Shown here piece by piece: positions 1 to 15,000 of a stretch of 64,000 nucleotides of DNA. Position numbers and translations under genes: made by a program. The stretch lies in NCBI GenBank assembly GCA_964019425.1, contig OZ025844.1, forward strand, positions 62,001 through 126,000, written 5' to 3'. Position 1 is the stretch's first letter. Each line of letters begins with the position of its first letter. The stretch is from Flectonema sp. DT1601. Taxonomy: Eukaryota; Euglenozoa; Diplonemea; Diplonemida; Diplonemidae. The notes below the pieces were generated by a model. The model made no database searches. It saw only the letters and a list, made by a program, of their open reading frames with translations, and was not told the DNA's origin.

Positions 1-3000
1 TGTAAGTGACTGTCCGTTCGTTATTACATCAAAGAAAATAATATTCGGATGAATATGAACATTCTGACAATGACCCCATTTATTACAATCAATATCCTCA
101 CATATAAAAGGAGAACAAGCCTTCAAACCTAAAGTGTCATAACAACATTTATAAGGAAGTGTGCAGGTCGTATTAAATGAATATTCCCCGAGACGGGCTT
201 GGAATGTTTTCGCTTTTTTTGATGCGTCCCAACCACTTGGTGGACGTAAAGCCTGATTCTTTTCACCTGGATGGGCTAATGGACATTGGGTAATGTCATG
301 ATCATTACTTTTATTAGTGCATCTTACAGAGCGTCCGTTTTGAAGTAATTCTCTCCAAAGAACGTGCATTTGAGTACAGTTCTCTCCTTCAGAACAGCCG
401 CTTCCCTTGTTTTTCAACCACTCAGGACAGATGTACATGGTCGGAGCAATTTCCTCATTGCATAACACTTCGTCTTTAGCTGTGCAGGCTTCCATTTGTT
501 TTTGGAAATACTTCGTACGCGCAGTGCTGTACAACGATTTCCAAGGTACTCTCAAAATCTCACAAGGCTTATTGATTTCTATTGATATCTGTTCCATAAC
601 GACAGGTATTTGAACAGCTATTCCGACAGCTGGTGGAATCTTTTGATGAGCTCGGTAGCCTTCTCTCTCAGTCACAACCTTGACCTTCTCCATTGAACTC
701 ATGTATAAATTAACTTCATTACGATATTGTTCTGCTTTAGTTGTTTTAGCAGTTGGAACAGCACAAAGCGTTTCTTTCAACTCTCTGGCAGCGTCTACGA
801 CGTTGAGGAGTTGAGGAGGAAGAATTCTATCGGTTGGACAGAACTGTTCTGATAATAAATCACACGAGAGATATTTTACTAACGTCGCTCTCACATTATC
901 TTGACTACCACCACTTGCAAAGACAGCAGCATTTCTGTAAGACTGCAGCGCCGACTTGCACAATTCCGTAATACGAAAATTGTGGTATAAATATTCCATG
1001 TCCTTCGATGTTTTTACGTCTCTTAACTTTCCATAATCTTCTAAAATTACATTTTTTAAAGCTGAGAATGAGTTTTCGCACATGCCATCCATCCACTGCA
1101 TGTATTCTACATAAGACTTTTTACAAGCTTCAGACCTCTCTCCATTCGGACTTAGATAATAAATGATATTGTCTTTAATCTCATTGTCTAAAAGTTTGCT
1201 ATGTGTGTAGGCTAATACCTGCAGTGCTAGTTCGATCTTTTTAAAGAATTGAGTAGCGCTTTGAGGCTGTTCAAGTAGTTTTTTTAGCGCATTGATATGT
1301 GGTGGACAAGGAACATCTTGTGTACGAGAATTCGTCATTGTGAGTAAACCATTTTGTAGCTGAGTTGCATACCAACCCCTGACATCAGCTGCGTTAAATT
1401 TAAGAAGTCCTTCAGAGAGGTCAACCGCACGTGCGGCAGCTATTAGTTGCCCGCTGTCATGCTTTTCAACAGCTTTTTTCCCTTTATATAATTCCAAGAG
1501 TCCATGTTGCTGTCCAGTGACATTACAATACCTGGAATGGATTCCACACTTTGCGCATGGCTTCGGTTCGCTGTTGTATTCTTTAATTAGATCTTTGAAA
1601 TCCTTCAAAAGTTCGTAGTCGCTGCTGTACAGAGAGATTGCTTGGTCATTTTTACGAACGAATATCGATTCAACGAATATATTTTTATACATTCGATTTA
1701 ACCTTTCCGCAACGTCACCTGCGCGTACTCCGGTCTGCCAATAAGTACTTCCTAAGAAGTCGTTAAGAATACGAGCGGTTATAAACCCTCCCTTCTTAGC
1801 TCTTTCAGGGGTTGACTGAGGATCTGCTTGGACACGTCCAATACATTTGTGAAGTACTTTTATTTGTTCTTCTTCAGTAAGATCATCCGATTTGTCGAGT
1901 ACAACCTTTTGAACTGCACCGGCTGTGCTGGAGTTTAGGATCTCCTTGGCTGTTTCATCAATTTTATCCATTCCTATCTTTATACAAAATAAAGCATCGA
2001 CTGTACCAGTACAGGATGTTATTAACTGTGGATAGTCTTCAGATGAGGGAATTAAAGAAACTTTTATCGTTTTATCTAAACTAGAAGACACAACCTGATT
2101 TCCCCAAACAGAAACTGATGTAATGGTGTCTGCGTGTAGTTCTGTGCTGCGAACCTCATCAGAACTATTTAAAGACCATTGTTTGATTGTTTTATCAAGA
2201 CTCCCAGATACAATTCCTATAGTTGAAGTAGCAGATAGACAAGTAATCATTCCAGAGTGTCCTTTCAATATTTTGATTGGCTCTTCGCGATTTAACTTAC
2301 GAACATAAATTGTGGCTTCGCCATCTTGATCCAAACAACCGATTGCTACTTCAGAGTCTGATACCCAAGTGGCTGCAGTAATATTGTATTTACATTTTAC
2401 AAATGAATCCTCGCGTGTTTTCAAATTAATAACACGGATTGAGGTTTGATCTTCTTTGCAGTACGATCCGGCTGCCATAAGTAAACCTGAACGTTCTTCA
2501 ATGATTGTCTTCCCCTTCGATATTTTAATAATATTATCGAGATCAGCATCTGCCGTAATAAATATTTGAAGAGACCCGTCACACGCGAGTACAATATAAT
2601 TACCACAACCAGAAATAGTTATGTCTGTCGGACTTTCTGATATCGTTCTCGGAAATCCAGGACACTGTTTGAGGTAGCCGCTTAAGTTAATTTCATTAAA
2701 ATCCATTCCCGAAGATGGAACATCCCACAACGAAGTAACAAATGAATCTTTCGATTGTTGGGAGACTGTTGCAATCTTGCGTGCCGTCTGTGAGTAGGCA
2801 AAGCAGATAATATTCTCTGCTGGTATTTTATTTATTTCAATTGCTGTGTGAGTATCGTACGCAGTGAGAGTGCCGTCCATTTTACGAAGAGCCAGAAAGA
2901 AACTTCCACCGCAAGTGACCTTATTAGCTGCAGGTGTCTGCTCCGTACTAAGTGCCCAAATGCGAGAGTCTGAACCAGACGTCGCTAAGAAGCGACCACA

Positions 3001-6000
3001 TGGAGAGAACATACTGCTGGTGATAACATTATGACATTTAAAACATTGAGATGCAACCCAAACTGTTTTAGAAGATGCTACGTATGTGTGAATAGCTGAC
3101 CCAACTGCGACTCCTGCGATACTACCGCACCTTGACACAGAGACTGATGTGATGTTGTTGTTGTTATCTTTATCCTTTTCACCAACTGTGCAGATATTAG
3201 TACAACTTCCTGACTGCTGCCACAACATCAAATTATTTTCACATCCGTACAGAATCTGCAAAGGACGCGAAATTACAGCAAACGGTGGAGGAGTGGGAGT
3301 GGCTGACTGAGTCACTACCGTCTTTTCGATAAGTTTATTGTTGTCTTCGAAATCATAAATAGAAAGACAACCATCTTTTCGCGATGCGACAACGTAATTA
3401 TTATGTAAAGTAAATTTACATATCACTGATTGGCTTTGCAAAACGATAGTCGATTGGTCATCAAACTTCCCTTCGGAGTGATTGAAGTCCCATTTTCTAA
3501 TCGTCTTGTCCTTTGATGACGATAATAAGAACCCTTCTGACCAACAAATACTCGTTATGGCTTCCTTGTGTCCGGATAGCTCACTTTCACACTCCGTCGT
3601 CGAAACCGACCAAATTCTAATTAAATTATCAGCTCCACCAGATGCCACTAATTCATTTTCCTTATCAGGAATGTTAATAAAAGTTAAGCACAATATATCA
3701 CCTGTGCTTCCTTCTAGATTGGTCTCCTTGAGAAGGGGTACTGACCAGATACGAACCTTCTTACGAAACCCAGTCAATAACATCTTACCACAATGACTGT
3801 AAACAACATCACGAGCTTCTTCCATTTCTGATGATGGCAGATCCACACCAAAGTTACAATCTTTGAATTCAACGTTCTCAAATGTGCAGTTTAAAAGTTG
3901 TGTTCTTCGGAAGTCACAATTTGTGAATTTTGATTTTTTGAAAATAACTTCCTGAAGACATCCTCCAGATAGGCAGGCCTCACGGATGTCAAGTCCTGAG
4001 AGAGTTTTATTAGTTATTGGAACAGATGCACACAATAGAGTTAAAGCATTAGAGGCTTTGTGAATAGCTGACTCTGAAGTAGCTTTTTGACTAACAATGT
4101 GAAGAAGGGTTTCTGGAAGGCTGTCGTACCTTCGGTAGTTCCGACGAGCCAGTTCACAATACATCTTATTTACAGTGTTGGGTGGTGTGGTTGCATTGGC
4201 AGACAGTTCACGAAGAGCATCATCCAAATCATTAAACAAATACCTAGCAACTAAGTAATCAGCGAGTACTGATGGTGTGAATACTGCTACCTCACCATCA
4301 ACTACGACTGGTAGGTTTGGAAGAATATTTTCTCTCTCGTCAGCTGTAATTTGCATTACTGCTTGTGGTTTGTTTGCAGCGTCTGAAATGTCGGATTCTA
4401 AGATATTGACATCCGAGAGACGGACCATTCGCTTCCATTTTCCATCCATCATCCTGCAGGCTAACCTTGAAGCAAATTTATAAATTTCTCCAATCATCTT
4501 CCAGGCACTTTCACCAGCAATCTTACTTTGAATACGAGACTTGAGAGATCCCTCATAGATGTCACAGGGAGTGAATCCAACTTCTGATGTATTTAATTGC
4601 AACTCATCGAGACAAGTTGTTGCCAAGTGTCGAGTAACAGGAGTTTGAGATATCGCGTGCCACAGTCCACGTTGTTTTAAATGATCCGGAGAAGTGGTTG
4701 CAAGATCAACTGAACAGCAGTGAACGCTATCCCCAAGAATATCAGAAGGCTGAAGTCCAGTATAAGAGAAATAACCCTCTCTAACTGTCAGTACTATTTT
4801 AGAACAGTAGTCTCGTAAAAAGGGGTTGAGCTCCAGGAGATTTTGTTTTGTTCGATCCTTTGCGATTGTTGCTGGAGGAGTATCATCAAAAGTACTTAAA
4901 ATAATAATTAATTCATACTTTCTACGACCTTCTGAGTCTTGGAAGAGTTCTCGAAGCCGTTTCATTTTATTTTCATAATCAACACCATCAATTATATCAT
5001 CAGCGTCTACTACTCTGAGATATTGATGAAGGATGTAATTGTCTACCGCTCCGTGTTCAAAGAGTCCAGGTAGTCTCCAAAGCTGAACAAAAACAGGAAG
5101 TCTTACAGCTCCTTCCCAATACAATGAATTCTCAACCCAATGATCTTCAGCTAGCCAAGCCAATGACCAAGCATGGCTAGCAGCAGTATCACCAGACTCT
5201 ACGACACCAGTAATGCATAAAGCTCTTTCTTTTAGAGTTGTTTGGTGGATTCCCTGCTTTTCAATTTCATGGGTAGTCTCATCTCCCTTTAGTTTTATAC
5301 TTTTAAACCTCGGACTCTTTGATAATATTTGATTGAACTTGTGTGTTAATTTATGAATCTTTTTAATACAATTTTCAATGCAATCTGAACGGTGAGGAGT
5401 TGGAATAATTTCAATTTTCTCGATACCAAAACCTGCAGATGTGTCAAGGCGGAGGATTTCACTTGGTAGCCTCCAAACTTTCTCTGATGTATTTGGTGAA
5501 GTTTCATTCAGTCTCAGGAAGCGCTGAACTGCTACTCCCGATCCATCAACAAACCTTATACTGGATCCAACTATAAACTTTAGAGAAAGCATTCCTTCAG
5601 TCACATGGTTAAGTCCATCAAATTCCGTGTAGATTACGGAATCTGGACTGGAATCAGGTTTTTGATATCCCAAATAATAATGTTTAGGAAGTCTATTTAT
5701 CAACTTTAGAACATTATTAAAGAAAGGATGTTCATTTGTTCGGTTACTCTTACGGGACTCTCGCAGTTGCCGAAGTAGTTCGAGTCTGCAGCTGTCAACT
5801 TCATGAAGCAAAATAAAAGCGACGAAAGAAGTGAGCATCGGCCATGCTTCAGAAAGACTACTTCCAATAAGTGGAACTATCCAATCTCTGTTTGGTTGCA
5901 TTGCTGCTTCTGATGATTTACGAGGAAGCTCACTTCTTATGGCCAATAACTTTGCCACCAAGCGGGAGCGAAATTCCTCCCCGCTGGTGACCTCTTCAAA

Positions 6001-9000
6001 CACCGCACCAGGTGGTAAGAATGATACTAAACTACTGTAGTTACCACTGTCGAATGGAACTGTTATCTGACTAATGTGAATGTGTAAGTTATTTAGAATT
6101 AAGTTGTGCCAAGAATACAACTTTTTGAATGGTTCCAAAGGTAAGAACGGAGACTGACAGGCGTCAACAATCGCTCCGTAGCCTTCATTGTGATGAGCGA
6201 TGATGTCCTCCCTCGTCATAACATCTGATAGAGAGACAATCATGTGAGCTTGTCCATACCAGGCTGCAACATGAAGAGGTGTGAATCCTTTATCATTTCT
6301 AACATTTAATCCAAACATTGGAACCTTTGAGTACGAAGTTCTGATGTCATCGAAGATATCAACTCGACCACTACGAGCTACGTAGTGAAGTATTGTATTT
6401 CCGTAGAGGAACCTCTCTTGTAACTTCTCTTCCATTTCGGTAGTATTTCCAAATATTTCTTCGCAAGCAGAGCGAATTGTTTGCCAAGTTGCCTTCTGAT
6501 CAGAGTTTTGATCAACGGAATCCTTCAACAATATCGGAAGCACATCTTCAGGTGGTTCTGATAAATCAGGTTCAGGTAGCAAGTCGCCAAGTTTCTTCCC
6601 TTTTTCAACGAAGTCAGGCTCATCGTAATCAGGAGACCTATTCTTCAAATGTGAGCCTCTTGCACAGTACATCGCAAGACTTATTGGGGAATAGTATGCT
6701 TCAAGTTTGAGACCAAATTTTCTTCTCTGACCGAGTAACTTAATAAGGTCTTCACCCAATTTCATTTCATTACAATCAGCACCACTATCAACTAGTATTT
6801 CTATGATAGAACTGTTTCCCCAAAACACTGCGATGTGAAGACAATTTAACTCAGTTACACGATTTAATGTGACGCTACAATTCAAAAAATATTTCATCAC
6901 TTCAGCATTACCAGACTGCGCAGCAAGTTGCGACCAATTGTGTCTAGTGCTGGAAACTGGTTTTTTCTGGTCGGAAGCTGAAACTCCCACAACTGCTATT
7001 TTCTTAATCGTCGAAACGTTAGCATTTCTCAAAACAGAAACGATGCTACTAGACTTGATGTCTTCATTAAGACCTGGATACTTTTCTGAAAGCTCTGCTT
7101 TCCTACAAGCAGCTGCTTCTGCCAGAGCTGAAGCATACTTCGCATTAACGAGGTTGCAATTTGCGTTCATCCCTACGAGAGCTGCTACCACAGGTGCTCT
7201 TCTGTAGAAGGCAGCCCCGTGCAGTGGGGTTGACTCGAGAACGTCCATTGAAAAGTTAACATCTTCACCAGAGTCTCTCTCATGAAGATGTTTTAAGACA
7301 CCTAAGTTACCAGTCTTTGCTGCTAAATATAATAATGAACGACCATCAGTTACTGGAAGCTTTAAAGATGAATCTAAAAAGATTCTTTCAATCGCTGAAA
7401 TACAAACCTCAGCAGGTGTTACTTCAAATAAATGCGCCAACACCTCAACAGTGTAACACTGGAGGGCGAGAAGAAATGGCGTCTCTCCCCAAATATTCTT
7501 CTGCGTTACTAAGGATAGCAATGTTGCCCTTCCCTCGTCAGTATTTTGTAAAAATGTTTTTATTTCATTAACGATGTCACCCCGACCGTAATAGGCTGCT
7601 GTGTGAATAAGTGACGACTGGTGTTTGTCGCTGAAGGTGAAGTCGAGTTTCTGTGAGTGATCTGTAATTAAACACTTAACAGCTGCAATATGACCAATTT
7701 CAATCATAAGAGAGAATACAGAATTTGGAGTCCGATCAGTAGTAGTGAAGAGTTGTTGTAGGATTGTTGGATTCACTTGAAGTAATTCCAACTTATCAAA
7801 TCCATCACCACCTGCTGATATTTTATCTAAAAGACAATTAAGTTTTGTAACGTCATCTCTGTTGTTTCCATTTGTTTGAACATCAGCAGCAGCAGCAGCA
7901 ACTAAATTCTCATCTTTGAATTCCAGTTGCTGTTTTGCACATTCCGGTATAACCCCTTTAAGATTGTTCTCAGAGTCATCAGAAAACCAACACATTTGTT
8001 TAGTTGATAACTGTCCAACACAAATAGAGCTGTGTCTCTTTTCTTCAGTCGCTTCATTTAAGAAACCCGATTCAGTCTTTGTAATAACTAACCTGACCCC
8101 TCCTGTTGCAATATAATTACCACATCTTGATAAGGCTACGCAGAACACTGATGACAGCCTATCACTGATTGTACTAACGGCCTCCTGAGTACCTATTTTC
8201 CAAACTTTAATAGTCTTGTCTACACTGCCACTAATAACGTAATTGCCGCAGATGGACATCGCAACAGAGATGACTTGATCGTCGTGTCCCATGAGAGGCT
8301 TCATCTTTTTAAAGATACTTTCACCTTCAATCATTCTACATATGGTTACGTGATTATGTTCTGGTGCTTTCCTTCTAGACTCTGTACAGTAGGCGATGTG
8401 ATTCGCAACAGGAGAATATGCCAGACAAGATATGTGAGCATTTCTCGCAGCGCTAATAGGATCTCTTTGAATACCTTTCATAGTACGCCATCCATCAGAT
8501 GAAGTTGTTATTATTATTCCTCTTTCACCTGATGATATGATATGACTTGGATCAGACATTGGAATAATTGTTTTTACAGATCCTCCAGGACACTTCGCAC
8601 CACCATATCTAATTGTTAGAAGTGGTTCTCCGCTTTGTGGGTTCCAAACTCTGATGGCTTTGTCAGTTCCTCCAGCAAATAGATACTCACCGTACTTTGA
8701 GTAGGCTACTGCAGTTATGGTCATCTTCTTCTCATCTTTGTCTTCAAGACTTAGTAGTAATGTTCCAGTTGATATCTTCCATATTCTAACAATCATATCA
8801 TCTCCACTTGATGCTAAGAACTGACCACATGGAGAGTACGCAACACAACAGATGCTGCCGGCTATTTCTGGTGTTCCTGTTGGAGTCTCGAGGTGTTTTA
8901 CTTGTTTTCCAGTTTTTGTACTCCAAATTCTAACAGTTGAATCACTTCCTCCCGTCACAACATGTTCACCAGATGATGAGAAGGCGACACAAGTCACAGA

Positions 9001-12000
9001 TCCGAAGTGTCCTTCAAGTCCTTTTGCTGGTTGTAATTTCCAAACTTTCACAAAATTCCAAACACCTGCCGCAACGTAACTTCCGTCATCGGAGATGGAA
9101 ATCTGTTTTGCAGGTCCCGGAAGTTTGATGGTGCGAATTGGCATCTTGCGATCTTTCGTAAAGACTTCAATTGTGTTATGAGGAGCCATACTGTAACTTG
9201 CCATTAGACCTCCTTCTGCTGATAATGAAGTAATAGCTGGGCGGTAGCTGTGAATTACTGATCGTGGTTTGGTAATATGTTCGATAACAGTCGGTTCTTC
9301 ACTAGCTGATAAATTATATAACAACACTTTGTTATCGAACGTTCCACACACTAACTTATCCTCATCACATGCGAAGGATGAAATTATTTGAGGAAGTTTC
9401 CTCATCTCGTCGTGTCGAATAGATTCACTTTCATTGTCTTTGTAAAAGTAAATTGTATCCCCAAAAACCACTGCTAATTTTGGATCAAGTTTAATTCCTT
9501 GTGGTATAAATGAGACAGCAATATGACTGGTTGGTTGTGTTGACGGGATGAGAAGTGATTTTGGTTTCCAAAACCCATCCTGACCTTCAGACCAGAAATA
9601 TATTTTATCATCTGCATCACCAGAAATGATCAGCCGCTTAAGACCACATTGAGTAATAGCAACAGTTGTTACTGGAGCAGAATGGAGTTTTGGGATTTCC
9701 CCTGCTCTTTTATAATCAAAAACACCCCAAGCGAGTACTTCTCCATCAGTAGTACCACAAACTATTGTATCACAACATTGAGCAATGCAGTGAACAGCAG
9801 AGTTGGTATTCAATTTACGAATTGACGTCTCACTTTGAACATCCCAAATTCTAACTGTGGCATCTCTGCCGCCAGCAATCAGACGAATGTCACTACCACT
9901 GTGATGGAATGCCACCGCCGTCACCGTGTCATTTAAATAAAGTTGTTTCCCAAAACTCGAACGTTTAAAATCAGCATTTTGTAAATTACAACCAACAAAC
10001 TGAACTCCTTCAAAATTACATTTTTCAAGCGTCGCATTTGAAAAATTTGTTCCGCTAATAAATTGATGTGACAAGTCAACACCTGTTACTTTAATGTTTG
10101 ACAAGTCTAAACCTGATAAACAACCTGCTGCACCTAATAAAGAAAGAGCATTTGATGAAACTAAGTCAGTCTTGTTTCTTACAAACTCTAACAGTTTGCT
10201 TTGAATTTCATTATACGAAGCTGGTCTACATTTAATCAATAAACAATACTGCTGAAGCATGCTTGGAGGAATTCTTGTCTCTTTCAGATGTGTCACAAGA
10301 ACTGAAGGATCTCTAATCAACCTCCTCACAATAAGATACTCTGCTATTGTTTTATGACGAAAAGTGAGACACGTAAATTGCTGACAAGCAGCAGCATCGT
10401 TGTAACGAATAGGAAGGCATTCTAGGTAATTATTTTCACTTGTCAGATTATATAAAGAAAGACATCCTTGCCAATTATCAGTGGTAAGCATCTTGCATGC
10501 GAGTGTTTCCCCGAACATGATAACTTCCTCAGGAGTTGTAGATGACTTTTTATCAATATTTTGAGACGCGTAATCTTGCAAATAAGCCTCTAGGAAGTCA
10601 GCAAGCAACAGTCTGACATCGTGGCTTTGAGGAAGCAGTTTCCAAGCAGTTATTACAGTCGAAAGTATATAGGGACTGCTAATTTCTTCCCAAAGAGATG
10701 CATCACGTAGGGTATTATAGACTTCAATCGTGTTCTTGTTTTTAATTAAATTGATTCTGTCTTCATGAGTAAACGACGCTATTTGATACTCAACACAGTT
10801 TTCTCCAAGAAGACCTTTTGCGGTGATTGAACGATCATCAAACAAATCAGGTCTCGTAGTTAGAATAACAGAACATTCTTTTAAGAAACAATTCCTCTCA
10901 AGGATCTTAACATTCCTACTACTAATACTTAAATTAGGGATGGTTGATATGGTGTCTGCTCCATCAAGAAATACTACAAAGTGGTATTTAGAGTGAAGAT
11001 CTTTAACACTTATCGGGGTGTACTCAATACCGATAGTTTTAAATATGTGTCGATCAATAGCATTTTCTTCAAGAACTTTATCGTACAACGAGGATAAATA
11101 TATTATTAAAGGAAAAGTTTTATTACCACTGTCAGAGTCTCGTCTGAGGTGGGCAGCAGCAGCAATCGCAGTTGTTGTTTTTCCGCTTCCGGGAGGACCG
11201 ACCAGACAGATGTTTCGTCGGATTGTTGTAGTCGTGTGTTTAATAATTGAATCGAATAAGTTAAGACCAACATCATTCTTAACTGGTACGTGTTCTGATA
11301 ACAATGAAGCGAAGATATCATTATCAAAACTACGAAGAGCTTTCTTAGTCGCAGCAAGCAACTGACATCCATCGACACCAACTTCCTTCATCATCATAAC
11401 ATCATAGCGACACCTAACAAGTCTTCTTAAACTGGAACTTAATTTCCACATCATTTCAAATTCAGAATTTGGAAGATGCAAACACTCACCTTCCTTACGA
11501 ACACTCAGAAAGTCAATATCAGGAGCCTTACAAGAACTAAGACATAGCAATACTCCTGTTCCTGTATAATGACTGACTGCTACCTTTGAATCTGGTGTTA
11601 CACTTGTCATGTTTACAAAGGTCGCTTTATCACCTGAAAACTCAGCTATCCTCGATTGACTGTTTCCTCTGTAGCAGAACATATCTTTACATGGAAGTAG
11701 ATGAAGTAATTTCTCTAACTGAAATATTAAAGGTGTCAGGATTCCTTCGAACTCTTCTTGCTTTGTATTAGTTCCGAGCATAGTCGCCTTCAATTGCGAG
11801 CGAAGGTAAAATTTTGGAAGGCAATACAGAATACCAGCTAAAAGCATAACAAGTGATTCTTTAGGAGAGATCCCCAACAAACTAAATATCCAATCAGGGA
11901 ATGACACCGTCTCTTCTTGTCGGAGAGTACCATTTCTCATCTCTTCAAGAATAGAATCAAGTTTTGCGTAAACGACTTCTCTCAATTCCTTAACTTCTTT

Positions 12001-15000
12001 GTCAGTAAATTCCAACTGTTTTGCTAATCCTCCGTCTAGGTTTGACCAATTGAGAATAGCATTAGCGTAGACTTCGTATTGCTGCTTGTCTTGTGGGGAA
12101 GCGTTAGGCATCCACTTAGGGAATCCATGAGTAGACTTTTTGACTTCTGTCTTAACATCGTTAGATGAACTCCATGCAAACTCTGATAGGTAGTCTCCGT
12201 AACGCTGTAGAATCTCACAGTTGTATTGTTCTCGTTGGTATCCTTCAAAGTTGTTGATGGTTTGCTGCAGGTCTGCTAAATTAGAACTTATTAATTTTGA
12301 GCTTCTACTTCTCAAATATTGCAACAGTTCCGGATCTTGTGAAGTATGTGCTGCCGCATAAGCCAACGGAGTCAGACCAGCGTCATCATATTTATATATC
12401 CATTCATCAGTCATTATCGTTAATAAATATTTACTAACAACAACATGATTAGCCTTTGTTGCTATGTGTAGTCCCAGCATATGGTTCTTGTTGTATTGCT
12501 CAACACAGGTAGGGTCTTCTTCAGCGATGTATTCTACGATTTCAATGTTTCCTGAAGCAGCTGCCAAGTGAAATAATACATCGTTATCTCGTAGTTCAAA
12601 CATTCCCAACTGTTTTTGACATCCGATGAACGATGACAGATTCGTGTGTGATAATAATAATATGATACTCTTAGTACTGCAATGTTCATCAATAGAATAT
12701 CTATTCATAGCATACCACAATGGATATCTGTTTAACGTATCCGGTGTGTCACACTGACCCATAGTACCCTTTATTATGTAATCTAGAGCTTCATATCCGT
12801 CATCACCTTGAGCTGCTGCAAGATGTAGAAGAGTTGTCTCATGAGTATCAGGACTTCCACTTTGAAGTACTAAAATAGGATGAAATGCTTGCGATGCGTC
12901 AACAGTTGCTATTGAAGTTTGTATTGTTTTGACTGACTTGTTTCTAATCCATTCTGATGCTACTATTTGAGAGTCTCCAGAAGGAGCGCTCGGATCACAT
13001 TTTACATCTTGGATATGTTTCTGTGAGTTCTCTCGTTGTAGATCAAAGTGTTCTATTAACTTGCTCATGTAATATTTCTTTAATGGTTCGACATGTTCCC
13101 TGAATAGTTTTCGTTTTTCATTATCTTCAGTGTCCATGGGTGACATGATTTTTGACCCAAGTATGCGTAAGAGCTTATCCGCTAGATTTGCGTTACCAGA
13201 TTCGCAAACGAATGAAATGAATTCCTCATCTAACCAATTTAGATTTTCTGACAACAACAAGAGCGGAATTGTGATGCGAAGCTGAGCAACAGATTGCTTC
13301 AGCATCGAACGGTTGGCAGGAAACTCTTTGTAATGAGACAGTAGATAATTAACAACATTAGCACTGCCAGCCTCTACAGCAACTGATAGCACTGTTTTAA
13401 CACTGGATGGGTCTTCGCCTTCGCTGGTGTTTTTATATGTGAACTCTTCAAGATCGATTCCAAGAAGTGATCTCCTTCGTTCATCAATTGAAATGTCATG
13501 AGTGTCATCTTTAGGAGGAAAACATTTCTTAAAGTCTGAGATTGATATTCTTTTCAATACGAATACAATAGATCTTCCATCCCATAACTGTTTACAACTC
13601 CATTTCTTAACAGCTGCTACTAAGTCTGTTCCAGAGATGTCAGGTAGCCTAACCAGATGTTGAATAACTAGATCGTTTTGAGCAGCAATAGCCAAGTGAA
13701 GTAGTTCTGCATGTGATATGACACCTTTTGAGAGAACCTTCTTCACAGTTTGCATACTTGAGGATTTCAATATTGCAATAATCGATTTCTCTCTTAGAGG
13801 CGTACCATCTCTCATCCTTACAGCTCTGTCAAGTGGAGACTCATTTCCTGAAAAAACATTACAAATTCCTCTTCCACCTTTTTTAATTAAGATGTGAACA
13901 ACCTCAGGACAGTCTGATGCAGCAATGTGTAAAGCGGTTAGCGTATTGAACATCCTTTTATGTACGTCAACATCGCTCTCCAGTAAGCTTGCTGATACTT
14001 TGGCATTACCAGCATTCAAAGAGTAGTAAACTATTGTTTTCCCATCAATGAAATCGTTAATTGAAAGTCTGAGAGCATTCATAGCGACTAGGATTACGTT
14101 ATCTTTGGGATCCTTAGCATCCCACTCAGAGGTATCCAAACAAGAAAGAACTTCAGTAATCCCGGTACCATTTGATGTAACAAGATTATGTAAGAATAAA
14201 GCATAAAGTCTTATTGTTGAATCATCGATAGTAAGAGGACCTGATCCACCAGGTGTGTACCTCTCTAGTTCTAACTCGTTGACTGGCTCTGATTTGCTTA
14301 ACTGAAAAGGAAACTTTTCTTCACCCGTGAAGACGTCCCACGTGTTTTCAATATAATCGTCTTCTCGAACTGATAAGAAATATTGTCCATCGTCTGAGAA
14401 AGTAAAGTGACATCCTTCACTGTAATCAACAACAAATCTAGTCTTCCCTGTCTCTGCACAATAAACGCATGTCGTTCTCTCACGAGGTCCTTTTCCCGCA
14501 ATGTGAAGACCGTTGCTGGAAAAGATGACGTCAGCAAATTCTTTGCAATCGACGTTCAACACCCACTTTCCATCCTTCATCCAAACAGAGTATTGACCGT
14601 TAGCTCCTTTAACAAGAATATGAGTACCCGAGTGAGTAAGTCTCGCAGCCATGGGTCTAGTAATTTGATTTATTAAGTGAATTTCCTTACCAGAGTTGTC
14701 CCAAAGTGAAGTTGGTGGTTGATTACCACCACATTGACTAGCTATGTATGTTATTAGTTCTCTTATTAGACTGACTTCAATATCATCAGTCATTGATAAG
14801 TCAGACAGGGCTACTTTAATATCATTTAGGGTCCCCTTTGATAATAATGTGTTTATAGTTGATTTATATAAATCTATGCCGATTACTGCTGCCCTACAGA
14901 GTGCTGTTCCGAGTAGGTGAGGGCGGATCTTTCCTCCGAGTTCGATGACCTTTTCAAGACCGAATCCGAGACGAACAGCAGTCTCAACAGGAATATCAGT

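Noticed and set aside
11018-11365. 115-codon plus-strand frame
   Set aside because: Antisense shadow of the NACHT region of the giant gene.
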